Shown here: piece after piece, positions 9,897 through 17,651 of the stretch
How the letters are laid out: each line of letters starts with the position of its first letter
Position numbering within the stretch: position 1 is the stretch's first letter
Assembly (NCBI GenBank): GCA_018223365.1
Contig: JAGTTP010000002.1
Span: forward strand, 124,001-188,000
Length of the DNA stretch: 64,000 nucleotides
Direction: 5' to 3'
Origin: Clostridiaceae bacterium Marseille-Q4145
Lineage (GTDB): Bacteria; Bacillota; Clostridia; Lachnospirales; Lachnospiraceae
Position numbers and translations under genes: made by a program
Notes under the pieces: model-generated
What the model was told of the DNA's origin: nothing
The model's input: the letters and a program-made list of their open reading frames with translations, nothing else
Database searches by the model: none

Positions 9897-9927
9897 CCGG
9901 CGGTTAAATGAAATTTAAAACCGCCGG
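9897..9927 (-). terminator. Hairpin between the GDH-family gene and the oxidoreductase genes
   Basis: Nine-base-pair perfect stem (CCGGCGGTT with AACCGCCGG, 13-nt loop). No long U tract follows on the minus strand, so it may be a weak terminator or an mRNA processing/stability element that lets the downstream genes be expressed at a different level from the dehydrogenase gene. Confidence 0.45.
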
Positions 9928-9947
9928 ACCCCCTTGTAGTTTTCCTA

Positions 9948-11090
9948 TCAGCACTCAGGTTCGTCCTGAATGGTCGGTTCAAAGATTTCGAAAGCAAGCT
10001 CTCTCTGGAATCTTCCAGTTTCTTTGGATTTATCAAACAGTTTCTTTACATTCTTTCTGCAAAGAGATTCAATATCCTCTACAACTGCTTCCGGTGTTGC
10101 CTCAATCACGCCAAACGTTACAGCATAGAAAAATCTTACAGCTCCTACATTCGCAATAAAGTCCGGAACGATATAGATTCCTTTTTCATGCAAAGTCGGA
10201 TCTACCTTCTGGTCAATCGGAATATTAGCTCCTTCACAGATCAGTTTTGCTTTTACCTTGTCCACGTTGCCTTCATTGATTACGTCTTCCAGTGCAACCG
10301 GTACCAAAATATCACACGGCACATCCAACCATGCACTGTTCGGCATTACTTTCCATGACGGGTCAAACTTACTCTGATCCATTTCACCCTTCGGCTTTAC
10401 ATTTTTTATCAGATCTGGTACATCCAGTCCATCTTCGCAATATACAAAACAGTTTGCATCTGCGATTCCTACAATCTTATATCCCAGCTGATGTAATCTA
10501 TAACAACAGCTTAATCCTACACAGCCAAATCCCTGAATTACAACAGATGCGCCAGGTGTGCCATTTAACTGTTTCCATCCCTCATCAGCGGAAACTGCTA
10601 CACCAAATCCAGTGGTAACGTCATTTACAAGCCATCCATCATATTTACTCTGGAGCAGCTTGCGCACATTTTCCTGCCCCTGTGCAACGATCGGATTTCT
10701 CTTCATAGATTTCGTCTGCGGTCTTCCCATGCCCAGTTCATCGAAAATGCCGTATACATCTTCGTATTTCGTACCAAGATCAGAACCCATGGACAGTCCA
10801 ATATCAATATACGGTCTCATGGCAATAATGAATCGCCTTAAAACCTGATATGCATCCGGTGCTTTGTAGTCATATGCGATTCCTGCTTTTGCACCACCCT
10901 GACATACATTCTCACAGGCATTTCTCTTATACGCCATAATTCTTGCAAGACGGATGACCTCATCCTTATTTACTGACGGATGCATACGGATTCCACCACC
11001 GGAATATCCTTTTACGAAATTGAAAATACAGAGCCACCCCTTCGCTTCTGTTTCAGTATCATTCCATTCGATTACAATATAAGGTTTCAT
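9948..11090 (-). CDS. Glu/Leu/Phe/Val dehydrogenase family protein
   Basis: NAD(P)-dependent amino acid dehydrogenase fold, 380 residues, shorter than classical 420-450 residue glutamate dehydrogenases. It retains the substrate-binding CQGGAKAGI lysine motif (near residue 64), a catalytic aspartate in SDLGTKYED, and a Rossmann motif VVIQGFGCVGLSCC. The N-terminal region lacks the usual long helical extension. ATG 11090 has AGGAGGG upstream. It is the likely deaminating step feeding the ferredoxin-linked 2-oxoacid oxidoreductase encoded 70 bp downstream. Which amino acid it uses is uncertain. Confidence 0.88.
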   Translation of the reverse strand: MKPYIVIEWNDTETEAKGWLCIFNFVKGYSGGGIRMHPSVNKDEVIRLARIMAYKRNACENVCQGGAKAGIAYDYKAPDAYQVLRRFIIAMRPYIDIGLSMGSDLGTKYEDVYGIFDELGMGRPQTKSMKRNPIVAQGQENVRKLLQSKYDGWLVNDVTTGFGVAVSADEGWKQLNGTPGASVVIQGFGCVGLSCCYRLHQLGYKIVGIADANCFVYCEDGLDVPDLIKNVKPKGEMDQSKFDPSWKVMPNSAWLDVPCDILVPVALEDVINEGNVDKVKAKLICEGANIPIDQKVDPTLHEKGIYIVPDFIANVGAVRFFYAVTFGVIEATPEAVVEDIESLCRKNVKKLFDKSKETGRFQRELAFEIFEPTIQDEPEC

Positions 11091-11318
11091 TGCTACCCTC
11101 CTGTTGATTTGCTTGGTTGACAGTTACGAATTTATTTTTGTCCGGACTATAAATTTTCTTTTGAAAATGCTATACTATATTCTAATTCAGAAAAATTTTT
11201 TGTTTGTTTTCCTGAATTATATATGCAATTCACAAATCATGCAATATTTTTCAGACTTCTTTTGTGGACAATGCATAATATATTTATTCTTTGTCACTAA
11301 TATTTTTTGGAGAGAAAC
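11091..11318. promoter_or_regulatory. Divergent AT-rich intergenic region with an 8-bp inverted repeat
   Basis: The 228-bp region separates the dehydrogenase gene (minus) from the zinc-finger gene (plus). It holds a perfect inverted repeat TAATTCAG (11183-11190) / CTGAATTA (11212-11219). Both promoters must lie here, but I cannot assign -35/-10 hexamers with confidence. Confidence 0.4.
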
Positions 11319-12578
11319 ATGATTACAAATTATAGAAATACAATAGGAAAACTTTACATCTCTGCTGAAGCCAACCGGGAATACTATGCACTGTTCGAAC
11401 AAACAGAACCAGAGTCAGGCGAATATGTCTGTCAAACAAGAACTCAGACTTCTCTTGGCCAACATTTCCTTGATCTTTTAGAATCCAGCAAGGAAAGCAT
11501 CCGCATTTTTGTATCCCAGTATCATTCCCTTTGCAGCTACATTTCCAGAGATTATCTGGATTTTACCTATACTCAGAGCTTACTGCAGCAAATTTATGCC
11601 CTTTATGAACGTCTGGCCGACATCAGTGTTATATGGAAATCTGTTATTTTTAACAGTCCCGTTTTTTCTCATTATCGCTGGTACCAGTTTTTCGCAAGTA
11701 GGGAATATTTAAAAGATTCGACTTATATAACGGAAGATCTCCGTTTAGAAAAAATGAAATACTATTGGGATTTCACCAGAAAAGCCATTGTGGATGAACT
11801 GATTCTCTTTGATACGGTTGTTTCTTTCATCACATCCATGAACAATGCCGTTGCATTCTGTCTGGACGATGATGCATTTCCAGAGCACCGTCATATCTCT
11901 CCACTTCAGAGAGCCTACCTTTACCAGTCTCTATTTGACAATCATTTTATGTTTAATGATTCTATGAAAGTGACCCTGCATCTTTCAGAACCAGACCCCT
12001 TCCCACCGGGAAAGATTTTTACCATTCACAAAGACTCTGTTACGCCGAAAAAACAGCTGTTTCAAAGTACATTTTCTAGTAAAAACTACTTTAATCTTTT
12101 TAAAAACAATGACTCTAAAACCGCTTATCAAAAATATCTGCAAAATATTGATGAACAGGCAACCGAATTCGCCTTTATTCTGGATCTGAAGACATTGGAA
12201 GATGTTTATACTGCATGCATGTATTCTTTCTCCACCCTTGTCACAAAGGATATTCATATTCATCGATGTAAACGATGCAAACGGTATTTTTCACCTTATA
12301 ATCGAACAGATGAAATTTATTGTTCTCATGTCTGGGCAAATGGCAAGAAGTGCCGAGAACTGTATCATGAAGAGAAATTGGCCGCTGACCAGCTGACCAA
12401 GTATTACCGTTCTGCTTACAAATCGCAGAATGCAAAAAAACAGAGGAATATGGTAAATAAACCTTCCTCTGTTAAAAACTTTGAAGAATGGAATAGCCGA
12501 GCAAAGGAAGCTCTTCGCCAAGCTAAAAACAACGAAATTACATTTGAAGAATTCAAACAGATCATTGATAATAATTAA
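11319..12578 (+). CDS. Uncharacterised protein with C-terminal zinc-finger-like motif (possibly DUF6076)
   Basis: A 419-residue soluble protein I do not recognise with certainty; it resembles clostridial proteins annotated DUF6076. The C-terminal quarter has a four-cysteine cluster (CKRCKRYF, then YCS, then KKCREL, residues about 311-340), similar in layout to CGNR zinc fingers, followed by a basic, charged tail. I use ATG 11319 with GGAGAG five bases upstream; an in-frame TTG at 11307 is less likely. It is divergent from the amino-acid fermentation operon, a position often taken by regulators, but no DNA-binding helix is evident. Its last 17 bases overlap the end of the convergent gene. Confidence 0.7.
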   Translation: MITNYRNTIGKLYISAEANREYYALFEQTEPESGEYVCQTRTQTSLGQHFLDLLESSKESIRIFVSQYHSLCSYISRDYLDFTYTQSLLQQIYALYERLADISVIWKSVIFNSPVFSHYRWYQFFASREYLKDSTYITEDLRLEKMKYYWDFTRKAIVDELILFDTVVSFITSMNNAVAFCLDDDAFPEHRHISPLQRAYLYQSLFDNHFMFNDSMKVTLHLSEPDPFPPGKIFTIHKDSVTPKKQLFQSTFSSKNYFNLFKNNDSKTAYQKYLQNIDEQATEFAFILDLKTLEDVYTACMYSFSTLVTKDIHIHRCKRCKRYFSPYNRTDEIYCSHVWANGKKCRELYHEEKLAADQLTKYYRSAYKSQNAKKQRNMVNKPSSVKNFEEWNSRAKEALRQAKNNEITFEEFKQIIDNN

Positions 12579-12978
12579 AGATCTCATCAATCCGTTCCCG
12601 CACCGGCTGCAGCTCTCCCATTTCTTCTGCTGCAGCTTCCATTCCGGCTTCTGCCTCTTTTGCAAGCACCTGCTCCCCGGATGCCAGATACCGCATTCTC
12701 TGCCAGGCAGCTTCGTAGTATTTTGCCACGCCATAGCACTCTTTCAGTTCCTCATCCGGTTCGACGCCATTGGCTTCATTTTCATAATAATATTCTACAC
12801 ATTTCTGGTATTCCTGATCCTGTATCCGTCTTAAAAATGCGGATGTTCTGTGACCGATTTCCATAAACGGAAAGGTAAACCCTGCAATGGCAATGAGCTC
12901 AATAGTCAGAATCACCGCCAGAAATACAACCATAAGGTCCATAAAAAACAGAACCGGCTTTCTCATGCTTTCTTTCAT
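12562..12978 (-). CDS. Small single-pass membrane protein, unknown function
   Basis: About 138 residues: one hydrophobic segment near residues 8-32, then a highly acidic, probably extracytoplasmic helical domain (VEYYYENEANG, later KEAEAGMEAAAEEMGEL). I prefer ATG 12978, ten bases after AGAGAGG; an ATG at 12987 is too close to that site. The gene begins inside the 3' end of the upstream gene (overlap about 80 bp, different frame) and its stop overlaps the convergent gene by 17 bp. It is probably the last gene of the 14542-12562 cluster. Confidence 0.65.
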   Translation of the reverse strand: MKESMRKPVLFFMDLMVVFLAVILTIELIAIAGFTFPFMEIGHRTSAFLRRIQDQEYQKCVEYYYENEANGVEPDEELKECYGVAKYYEAAWQRMRYLASGEQVLAKEAEAGMEAAAEEMGELQPVRERIDEIFNYYQ

Positions 12979-13648
12979 TCCAGCCATACCTCTCTCTCAA
13001 CAGTTTGCTGATTCTTGCAGAAGTCATGCCGTCCAGTTCAGAAATCTCTTCGTCTGTCAGGGGAAGCATCTCTTTCAGTACTTCCGCCATCCGCTGCCGC
13101 ATGGTTTCAAAAACTTCCGGATTATCTGCATTCTCTGCATCTTCATAGGTTTCCCGATAAAACGCCGCCAGTGTATCTGCAAAATATGTAATATTTCCAT
13201 CATATATCCTATCAAGAGAAATCTCCACATTTTGGGCCAGATCTTCCGCTGCTTTCTCCGTCACATCATAACGCCAGGCACACCACAGAATGGGATACCA
13301 GGATGCAAACTTTCCGGATTCGCTGTCCGTCAGATGGTAATATTCCCCATACACAAACAAATCTCCATAAGCCCCTTCGTCCAGATAAGTTTCCATCTGG
13401 CTGCAGGTTTTCTCGTAATTCCTGCCCGCCTTCCATCTTCTGGAAACTTTCTCCACGTACCCGGAACTGACCTCTGCTGCTAAAAACATACCCAACAGTA
13501 CAATAAACACCAGAACTCCCAGCACCGCTCTTTTATGGGAACGCAGTTCAAAATGCCGGGTTTTCTTCCAGACGTCCGCTTTGGTTTTCTCGTATTCTTT
13601 TTGAAATTTCCGCATGTCTTTGTCATGCTGCTTTGTATTATTGCTCAT
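12899..13648 (-). CDS. Membrane protein related to the zinc-ribbon gene at 13808-14542
   Basis: A 249-residue protein with a charged cytoplasmic N-terminus, one membrane segment near residues 42-63 and a long extracytoplasmic domain. Its C-terminal part parallels the 244-residue protein upstream: both carry LTDEE(I/L)(S/A)EL followed by a Met-Thr turn near the end, so they are paralogues, but this copy lacks the zinc ribbon. ATG 13648 overlaps the end of the 57-residue gene. The C-terminal 30 residues lie over the start of the next gene. Function unknown; a cell-envelope role is only a guess. Confidence 0.7.
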   Translation of the reverse strand: MSNNTKQHDKDMRKFQKEYEKTKADVWKKTRHFELRSHKRAVLGVLVFIVLLGMFLAAEVSSGYVEKVSRRWKAGRNYEKTCSQMETYLDEGAYGDLFVYGEYYHLTDSESGKFASWYPILWCAWRYDVTEKAAEDLAQNVEISLDRIYDGNITYFADTLAAFYRETYEDAENADNPEVFETMRQRMAEVLKEMLPLTDEEISELDGMTSARISKLLRERYGWNERKHEKAGSVFYGPYGCISGGDSDY

Positions 13649-13811
13649 TGAGAATACTTTCCTTTAACTGTTGGTTGTTTTTCTGCTCCTCATAATTACT
13701 GTACTGAAATATAAGAAATGCCGCCAACAGTACGACTACCATCGTGACTGCCACCAGCCGCACCATATGCATCCATGCGCTTCCAAATGAGCGCTGTCTC
13801 TTACCGTTCAT
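13638..13811 (-). CDS. 57-residue single-pass membrane protein
   Basis: A short gene easily missed: ATG 13811 to TAA 13640-13638. It has a basic N-terminus (MNGKRQRSFG), one strong membrane segment (VAVTMVVVLLAAFLIF) and a polar tail (EEQKNNQQLKESILNEQ). GGAGGAAAAGAC precedes the ATG, which overlaps the stop of the upstream gene as ATGA. Its own stop overlaps the next gene start by 11 bp. The overlaps at both ends argue for translational coupling and a real protein. Function unknown. Confidence 0.7.
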   Translation of the reverse strand: MNGKRQRSFGSAWMHMVRLVAVTMVVVLLAAFLIFQYSNYEEQKNNQQLKESILNEQ

Positions 13812-14542
13812 GTCTTTTCCTCCAGCAAAAGCAGAACCTCTTCATCTGTCATGGTTGGCAACTCTGCTAATTCCTCGTCTGTCAGTCCAAAGCATACTTT
13901 CAGGGACAGTTCCAGGTCTTTCTGGATATTTCGAAGATCCGTTTCCGTTTTCTCACAGTCAATCACATCTTTTGCCACTGCACAGAGGGAGTCCGTATCA
14001 TAAAATTCCGGAAGCAGCCCACCGATGGTCTCCAGATGATCATTCTGCTCATAAATACTGTCTGCCGCCAGATAACCGTTTAGATGCTCTTTGATAAAGC
14101 GTCCGATTTCAATACATTTGGTCTGGGGCTGCCAAGGCAGAAACGGTCCCGCGGTCCAGCCAGTCAGATTGTAGGATTTGCAGTACGCAAAATACTGCTC
14201 ATATTTTCCAGCCGCCAGATACTGGTCCATCTGCTCAGATACCGAAGTAAAGTCGGCCACAGCTGCATCCTGCTTCTTATAATAAGAATGGTCATCCGCA
14301 AGAAACGTGACAAATAAAAGGCCAAAAACCAGTACGCCAAGTACCACAAGTGTGATACCTCTGGTCATCCAGTCGTAGGACAGTTTCCAGACTCTTTTTA
14401 CCTTCTGGCTGGTTTCCGCATAATCCTGCTCATAATATTGTTTGTCTTTTGTATAGCGTTCTGCCCGCGGATTCGGCTTCCCACAATAGGGGCAGACCGC
14501 ATCCGTCAGCTGCAGATTGGCGCCGCAGTATTTACATTTCAT
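13808..14542 (-). CDS. Zinc-ribbon membrane protein, unknown function
   Basis: A 244-residue protein starting with a treble CxxC zinc ribbon (KCKYCGANL, then CPYCGKPNP, residues 2-25), a linker, one membrane helix near residues 62-83 (TLVVLGVLVFGLLFVTFLA) and a soluble C-terminal domain ending LTDEELAELPTMTDEE. It starts 6 bp after ynbB, so it may be read through from the mutS operon. It is paralogous in its C-terminal half to 12899-13648. Zinc ribbon plus one TM is a common architecture in Firmicutes envelope proteins of unknown role. Confidence 0.75.
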   Translation of the reverse strand: MKCKYCGANLQLTDAVCPYCGKPNPRAERYTKDKQYYEQDYAETSQKVKRVWKLSYDWMTRGITLVVLGVLVFGLLFVTFLADDHSYYKKQDAAVADFTSVSEQMDQYLAAGKYEQYFAYCKSYNLTGWTAGPFLPWQPQTKCIEIGRFIKEHLNGYLAADSIYEQNDHLETIGGLLPEFYDTDSLCAVAKDVIDCEKTETDLRNIQKDLELSLKVCFGLTDEELAELPTMTDEEVLLLLEEKT

Positions 14543-14548
14543 ATGGTT

Positions 14549-15835
14549 TTACGCTTCCAGTTTTGCAATTCCTGCATTTTTCAGTTTCTGTAAGGACATA
14601 AGAATGCCGAACTTAGCATGCTCCCAGGTAAGCCCGCCCTGGAAATAAACGGCATAAGGCGGTTTGATAGGACCGTCTGCTGAAAGCTCAATGGAAGAGC
14701 CCTGCACGAAAGCACCTGCTGCCATGATGACATCACTGTCATATCCCGGCATTGCCCACGGTTCCGGTTCCACATAACTGTCTACCGGGGCTGCTGCCTG
14801 AATTCCCTTACAGAATTCAATGACACCTTCCGGTTTTCCAAAAGTGATGGCCTGAATAATATCGTGACGGCTCTCGGTACCATTTGGCAGTACATCAAAT
14901 CCCAGTTTTTCATAGACATTAGCGGCAAAAATAGCACCTTTCAGTGCACCGGCCGTTACCGTCGGAGCCAGGAAAAATCCCTGATAGAAGGACTGCATGA
15001 CGCCAAGGGTCGCACCTACTTCTTTTCCAAGACCCGGAGAAGTCAGGCGGTATGCACAGTTCTCTACATATGCCTCTTTTCCTACAATATAACCACCGAT
15101 GGGAGCCAGTCCGCCGCCCGGATTTTTAATCAGAGAACCAACACACAGATCTGCACCCACATCTGTCGGCTCGATCCGCTCCACAAACTCACCATAGCAG
15201 TTGTCTACCATGCAGATTACATCCGGTTTGATGGATTTGACAAATGCAATAACCTCGCCGATCTCCGCCACAGACAATGTCTTTCTGGTCTGATAACCTT
15301 TGGAACGCTGGATGTGTACCATTTTCGTTTTCTCGTTGATGGCTGCGCGGATGCCATCCAGATCAAAACTGCTGTCTGCTTTCAAATCCACCTGCTGATA
15401 GGTGATTCCGTATTCTGCAAGACTTCCGTTACTGGGACGTATTCCAATGACTTCTTCCAATGTATCATAGGGTTTTCCTGAAACCGCCAGAAGTTCATCA
15501 CCAGGACGCAGGTTGGCAGCCAGGGCCACTGCCAGAGCGTGAGTACCGCAGGTGATCTGCGGACGCACCAGCCCGGCTTCCGCATGGAACGTATCCGCAT
15601 AGACGTCTTCCAGTGTGTCTCTTCCGAGATCGTTGTAACCATATCCACTGGTGGCTGCAAAATGAATATCGCTGACGCGGTTCTTCTGCATGGCATGCAG
15701 CACCTTCAGCTGGTTATATTCTGCTGTCTCGTCAATGGCTGCGAAACGTTCCTTTAATCCCTCTGCAATTTTCTGTCCATAGGTATAGACATCGTTATCG
15801 ATGCCCATTTCCTGATACATTTCATTTAAATTCAT
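14549..15835 (-). CDS. ynbB: Methionine gamma-lyase-like PLP protein (aluminium-resistance family)
   Basis: Fold-type I PLP enzyme of the COG4100 family, 428 residues, commonly named YnbB or aluminium resistance protein and resembling cystathionine/methionine lyases. The N-terminal FAATSGYGYNDLGRD segment and the PLP-lysine region GSLIKNPGGGLAP near residue 237 are intact. ATG 15835 overlaps the miaA stop by four bases. The miaA-ynbB neighbourhood behind mutS-mutL is conserved in many Firmicutes. Physiological substrate not established. Confidence 0.88.
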   Translation of the reverse strand: MNLNEMYQEMGIDNDVYTYGQKIAEGLKERFAAIDETAEYNQLKVLHAMQKNRVSDIHFAATSGYGYNDLGRDTLEDVYADTFHAEAGLVRPQITCGTHALAVALAANLRPGDELLAVSGKPYDTLEEVIGIRPSNGSLAEYGITYQQVDLKADSSFDLDGIRAAINEKTKMVHIQRSKGYQTRKTLSVAEIGEVIAFVKSIKPDVICMVDNCYGEFVERIEPTDVGADLCVGSLIKNPGGGLAPIGGYIVGKEAYVENCAYRLTSPGLGKEVGATLGVMQSFYQGFFLAPTVTAGALKGAIFAANVYEKLGFDVLPNGTESRHDIIQAITFGKPEGVIEFCKGIQAAAPVDSYVEPEPWAMPGYDSDVIMAAGAFVQGSSIELSADGPIKPPYAVYFQGGLTWEHAKFGILMSLQKLKNAGIAKLEA

Positions 15836-16776
15836 TTCAGTATTTCCTTCTCTCTTAATATTGTAATCATTGCTTCGAGAATCTTCTCCTCGTCGTATGC
15901 ATAATCCTGCTTATTCATCCAGATTACATCCTCTTCTCTCTTAAACCATGTAATCTGTCTCTTTGCAAAATGCCTGGTATCCCGTTTTAATATTTCTACG
16001 GCTTCCGGCAGCGTATAGGTACCGTCCAGATACTCCAGGATTTCCTTATATCCAAGCCCTTTCATGGACACCATCTCCTGATGACAGCCCATCTCTTTTA
16101 ATCTCCGGACTTCTTCCACCAGGCCTGCCTCCATCATCTGGTCAATACGCTGCTCAATCCGCCGATAGAGATGCTCACGTTCATCATTGAGCACGAAATA
16201 AGCGAAATTATAAGGTGACTGTCGTTCCCGCTGCTCTTCATTATGCTCAGAGATCTTTTCCCCGGTAAGCTTATAAAACTCCAATGCACGGATCACCCGT
16301 TTTATATTATTTTCGTGAATGGCTTCCGCCGATTCCGGGTCAACTTTTTTCAGTTCTTCATGAAGCCAAGTACTTCCTTTCTCTTCTGCCAGCCGTTCCA
16401 GCTCTGCCCGGTAGGGACTTGCTTCATTTTCCGTAAAGTCAATGTCCCGTACCACGGCCTGAATATAGAATCCGGTTCCTCCCACCAGGATCGGAATATG
16501 TCCCCGGTTTCGGATTTCCTTCATAGCCGATTTTGTCATCTCCTGAAACCGGACCACATGGAACTCTTCAAAAGGTTCCAGTTCGTCCACCAGGTAATGG
16601 CGGACTCCGTCCATTTCTTCGGGCATGATCTTGGCGGAACCAATGTCCATGTGCTTATAGACCTGCATGGAATCTGCAGATATAATCTCTCCATTCACCG
16701 CCTTCGCCAGTGCAATGGAAAGCTTTGTCTTGCCGACCGCAGTTGGGCCGGTCAGTATGATTAACGGTTCTTTCAA
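15832..16776 (-). CDS. miaA: tRNA dimethylallyltransferase
   Basis: Transfers a dimethylallyl group to N6 of A37 in tRNAs reading UNN codons. It has 314 residues, normal length. P-loop GPTAVGKT at residues 9-16, DSMQVYKHMDIGSAK following, GGTGFYIQAVV near residue 105, and a C-terminal FAKRQITWFKRE segment that contacts tRNA. The start is TTG 16776 with AGGGGG nine bases upstream; TTG and the preceding TGA overlap as TTGA, so it is translationally coupled to the NlpC/P60-like gene. Confidence 0.95.
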   Translation of the reverse strand: MKEPLIILTGPTAVGKTKLSIALAKAVNGEIISADSMQVYKHMDIGSAKIMPEEMDGVRHYLVDELEPFEEFHVVRFQEMTKSAMKEIRNRGHIPILVGGTGFYIQAVVRDIDFTENEASPYRAELERLAEEKGSTWLHEELKKVDPESAEAIHENNIKRVIRALEFYKLTGEKISEHNEEQRERQSPYNFAYFVLNDEREHLYRRIEQRIDQMMEAGLVEEVRRLKEMGCHQEMVSMKGLGYKEILEYLDGTYTLPEAVEILKRDTRHFAKRQITWFKREEDVIWMNKQDYAYDEEKILEAMITILREKEILK

Positions 16777-17603
16777 AGAGAAGATCCCCCTTTTTCAAAT
16801 AAATCCTGCAGAATGGCTTCTGCATCTTTGTCTCTGTAATGCTCCTGATCCAAAAGCCCGCGTTCGTCCAAATACCAGGAGAAACGACCGGCTCTCTTGC
16901 CGGTAAAAGTGGTATATTTCCGGTATGACTTCCAGACGGCTTCATAGCGTTCCTTCCACATCGGGCAGTAATGGCTCATATAGTGCTGCGCCAATTCCAT
17001 CGCCTGACAAGTCGGATCATCACTTAAAGCCGATAGCTGCACACCACCGCCCGGATATCCGGTACGGCTGTCTGTTGGTGAGGAATGCAGGATCACCATG
17101 CTCTGATCTGCGCATAACCCAAGACAGATCCAGACATGACCATTCATACTGAACAGGTCGCCCGGCTTAAAATCCCTGCAGCTGCTGATTTTCTGTGTCC
17201 AGGTTCCAAGCTTTCGCTCCTTCGCAAGCGTATAGGCCATCTCCGTGGAAAAGATCACATAGCCGTCTTTTCCAGATACCGTCTCCAGTGTATTATAAAT
17301 AGCCCATCCGGCATATCCGGTACAGTCCGCACCGGCATATCCATATGCGTTCTGATTATGGGCAGGATTGTATTCTTTATACGTATAATCCGTACCCTGT
17401 TTCTGAAAAAATCGAATCCAGCTGCCTGGAACTCCGATGGAACAGGCCTCTTTGGATGCTCCGGTATTTTCAAACTTCCAGCCGCCTCCATAAACATAGA
17501 GAACCGTTCCCACCGGCTGCATAGCGGTTGCCAGAAAATTTTTCAACGTCCGTTTTCCGGGTGTGCAAATGACAGGTATTTGACTTCTCATTGTCATACT
17601 CAC
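16773..17603 (-). CDS. NlpC/P60-like cysteine hydrolase
   Basis: A 276-residue protein whose middle resembles C40 peptidases that cut peptidoglycan peptides: a catalytic-type cysteine in GADCTGYAGW (near residue 103) and a candidate histidine in MNGHVWICLG about 51 residues later. There is no clear signal peptide, although a short hydrophobic N-terminal stretch exists. The start is uncertain: GTG 17603, ATG 17597 and ATG 17591 are all possible and none has a strong ribosome site. It is an unusual insertion between mutL and miaA. Confidence 0.72.
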   Translation of the reverse strand: MSMTMRSQIPVICTPGKRTLKNFLATAMQPVGTVLYVYGGGWKFENTGASKEACSIGVPGSWIRFFQKQGTDYTYKEYNPAHNQNAYGYAGADCTGYAGWAIYNTLETVSGKDGYVIFSTEMAYTLAKERKLGTWTQKISSCRDFKPGDLFSMNGHVWICLGLCADQSMVILHSSPTDSRTGYPGGGVQLSALSDDPTCQAMELAQHYMSHYCPMWKERYEAVWKSYRKYTTFTGKRAGRFSWYLDERGLLDQEHYRDKDAEAILQDLFEKGGSSL

Positions 17604-17651
17604 AGTTCTGCTGGTTTTTCTTTATCTTACGCAAACCGTCAGAATCCGTTT

